In this document: positions 63,885 to 64,000 of the stretch, in pieces
Layout of the letters: every line of letters begins with the position of its first letter
How positions within the stretch are numbered: the stretch's first letter is position 1
Source: Roseococcus pinisoli
Lineage (GTDB): Bacteria; Pseudomonadota; Alphaproteobacteria; Acetobacterales; Acetobacteraceae
Direction: 5' to 3'
NCBI RefSeq assembly: GCF_018413645.1
Contig: NZ_JAHCDA010000006.1
Coordinates: forward strand, 62,001 to 126,000
Length of the DNA stretch: 64,000 nucleotides
Position numbers and translations under genes: made by a program
The notes under the pieces: generated by a model
Told to the model about the DNA's origin: nothing
The model's input: only the letters and a program-made list of their open reading frames with translations
Database searches by the model: none

Positions 63885-63955
63885 GGCGCAGACCAGGTGC
63901 CCTGCGCAAGCCTGAAGACCAAAATCAAAGCGGTCACCGGGCACCGGTCTGCGCC
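63885..63955. repeat. Inverted repeat near the insertion element end
   Basis: GGCGCAGACCAGGTGCCC (63885-63902) is inverted at 63939-63955 as GGGCACC-GGTCTGCGCC, one base short, with a 36-base spacer. The left arm includes the TGGGCGCAGACCA sequence that plausibly ends the IS3 element. It may be element ends meeting head to head, or a long terminator-like hairpin. The remaining bases to 64000 show no gene. Confidence 0.5.
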
Positions 63956-64000
63956 AAACTTCGCACGCGGCCTACCCCGCGCCAAAATCAGGGTAGTTCG

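Overview
This is a GC-rich, gene-dense chromosomal segment with tight ATGA, GTGA and TGATG overlaps. It most resembles an aerobic alphaproteobacterium of the Acetobacteraceae (Roseomonas-like). That placement is inferred from gene content: four Bug/TctC solute receptors, a complete cbb3 oxidase locus, FnrL-type regulation, DUF2325 and DUF779 proteins. No rRNA or phylogenetic marker was compared.

Layout. 1-2493: end of a cobalamin operon (cobB end, cobT, cobS, cobC). 2465-2928: a DUF1636 metal-binding protein behind a Zur-type palindrome. 3001-8861: a cobalamin riboswitch heads a five-gene B12 uptake operon (SAM methyltransferase, TonB receptor, BtuF/BtuC/BtuD-like ABC transporter). 8931-12651: ilvD and htpG, convergent around a hairpin. 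12755-22413: catabolic and transport genes, namely a Bug receptor, a cluster of acyl-CoA-dehydrogenase-like, Bug, LLM flavin monooxygenase and CmcJ-like genes, an amino-acid-type binding protein, a DAACS symporter and an M29 aminopeptidase. 22611-25286: Dps, a tautomerase and a Wzm/Wzt-like exporter pair. 25372-35508: the cbb3 cluster (TauE/DsbD-like protein, ccoN-O-Q-P-G-H-I-S, two unknown small genes, fnr) with one perfect and two imperfect FNR boxes. 35602-42977: an FAD monooxygenase, then GntR, TPP enzyme, dehydrogenase, Bug receptor and SDR. 43085-47310: an iron-type operator in front of a PepSY-flavoprotein reductase, with DUF2325 convergent. 47307-50843: two aldehyde dehydrogenases (divergent) plus DUF779. 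51059-61861: mixed housekeeping genes (phosphatase, tRNA-Gly, enolase-superfamily enzyme, RlmM-like, DUF423, endonuclease V, Zur-box-linked znuA, zinc-ribbon protein, proline iminopeptidase, Bug, deacetylase, obgE, rpmA, rplU).

62095-64000 is accessory DNA beside tRNA-Ser(CGA). The 3' end of the tRNA and about 140 bp beyond it recur 842 bp downstream. A DUF6968-like gene lies between the copies. Beyond the second copy is a fragment of brxL, the AAA+/Lon-like gene of BREX phage-defence systems, fused directly to the tail of an IS3-family transposase that carries an in-frame TAG. I read this as a decayed genomic island that once held a BREX locus.

Regulatory threads linking genes: a B12 riboswitch over B12 uptake; matching Zur-like palindromes before znuA and DUF1636; FNR boxes at the cbb3 locus, which carries its own FNR gene; and an iron-type operator before the flavin reductase. 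The least explained items are the DUF1636-zinc link, the methyltransferase inside the B12 operon, the FNR-box-associated unknown gene at 34173-34760, the two catabolic clusters of unknown substrate, and the BREX relic.
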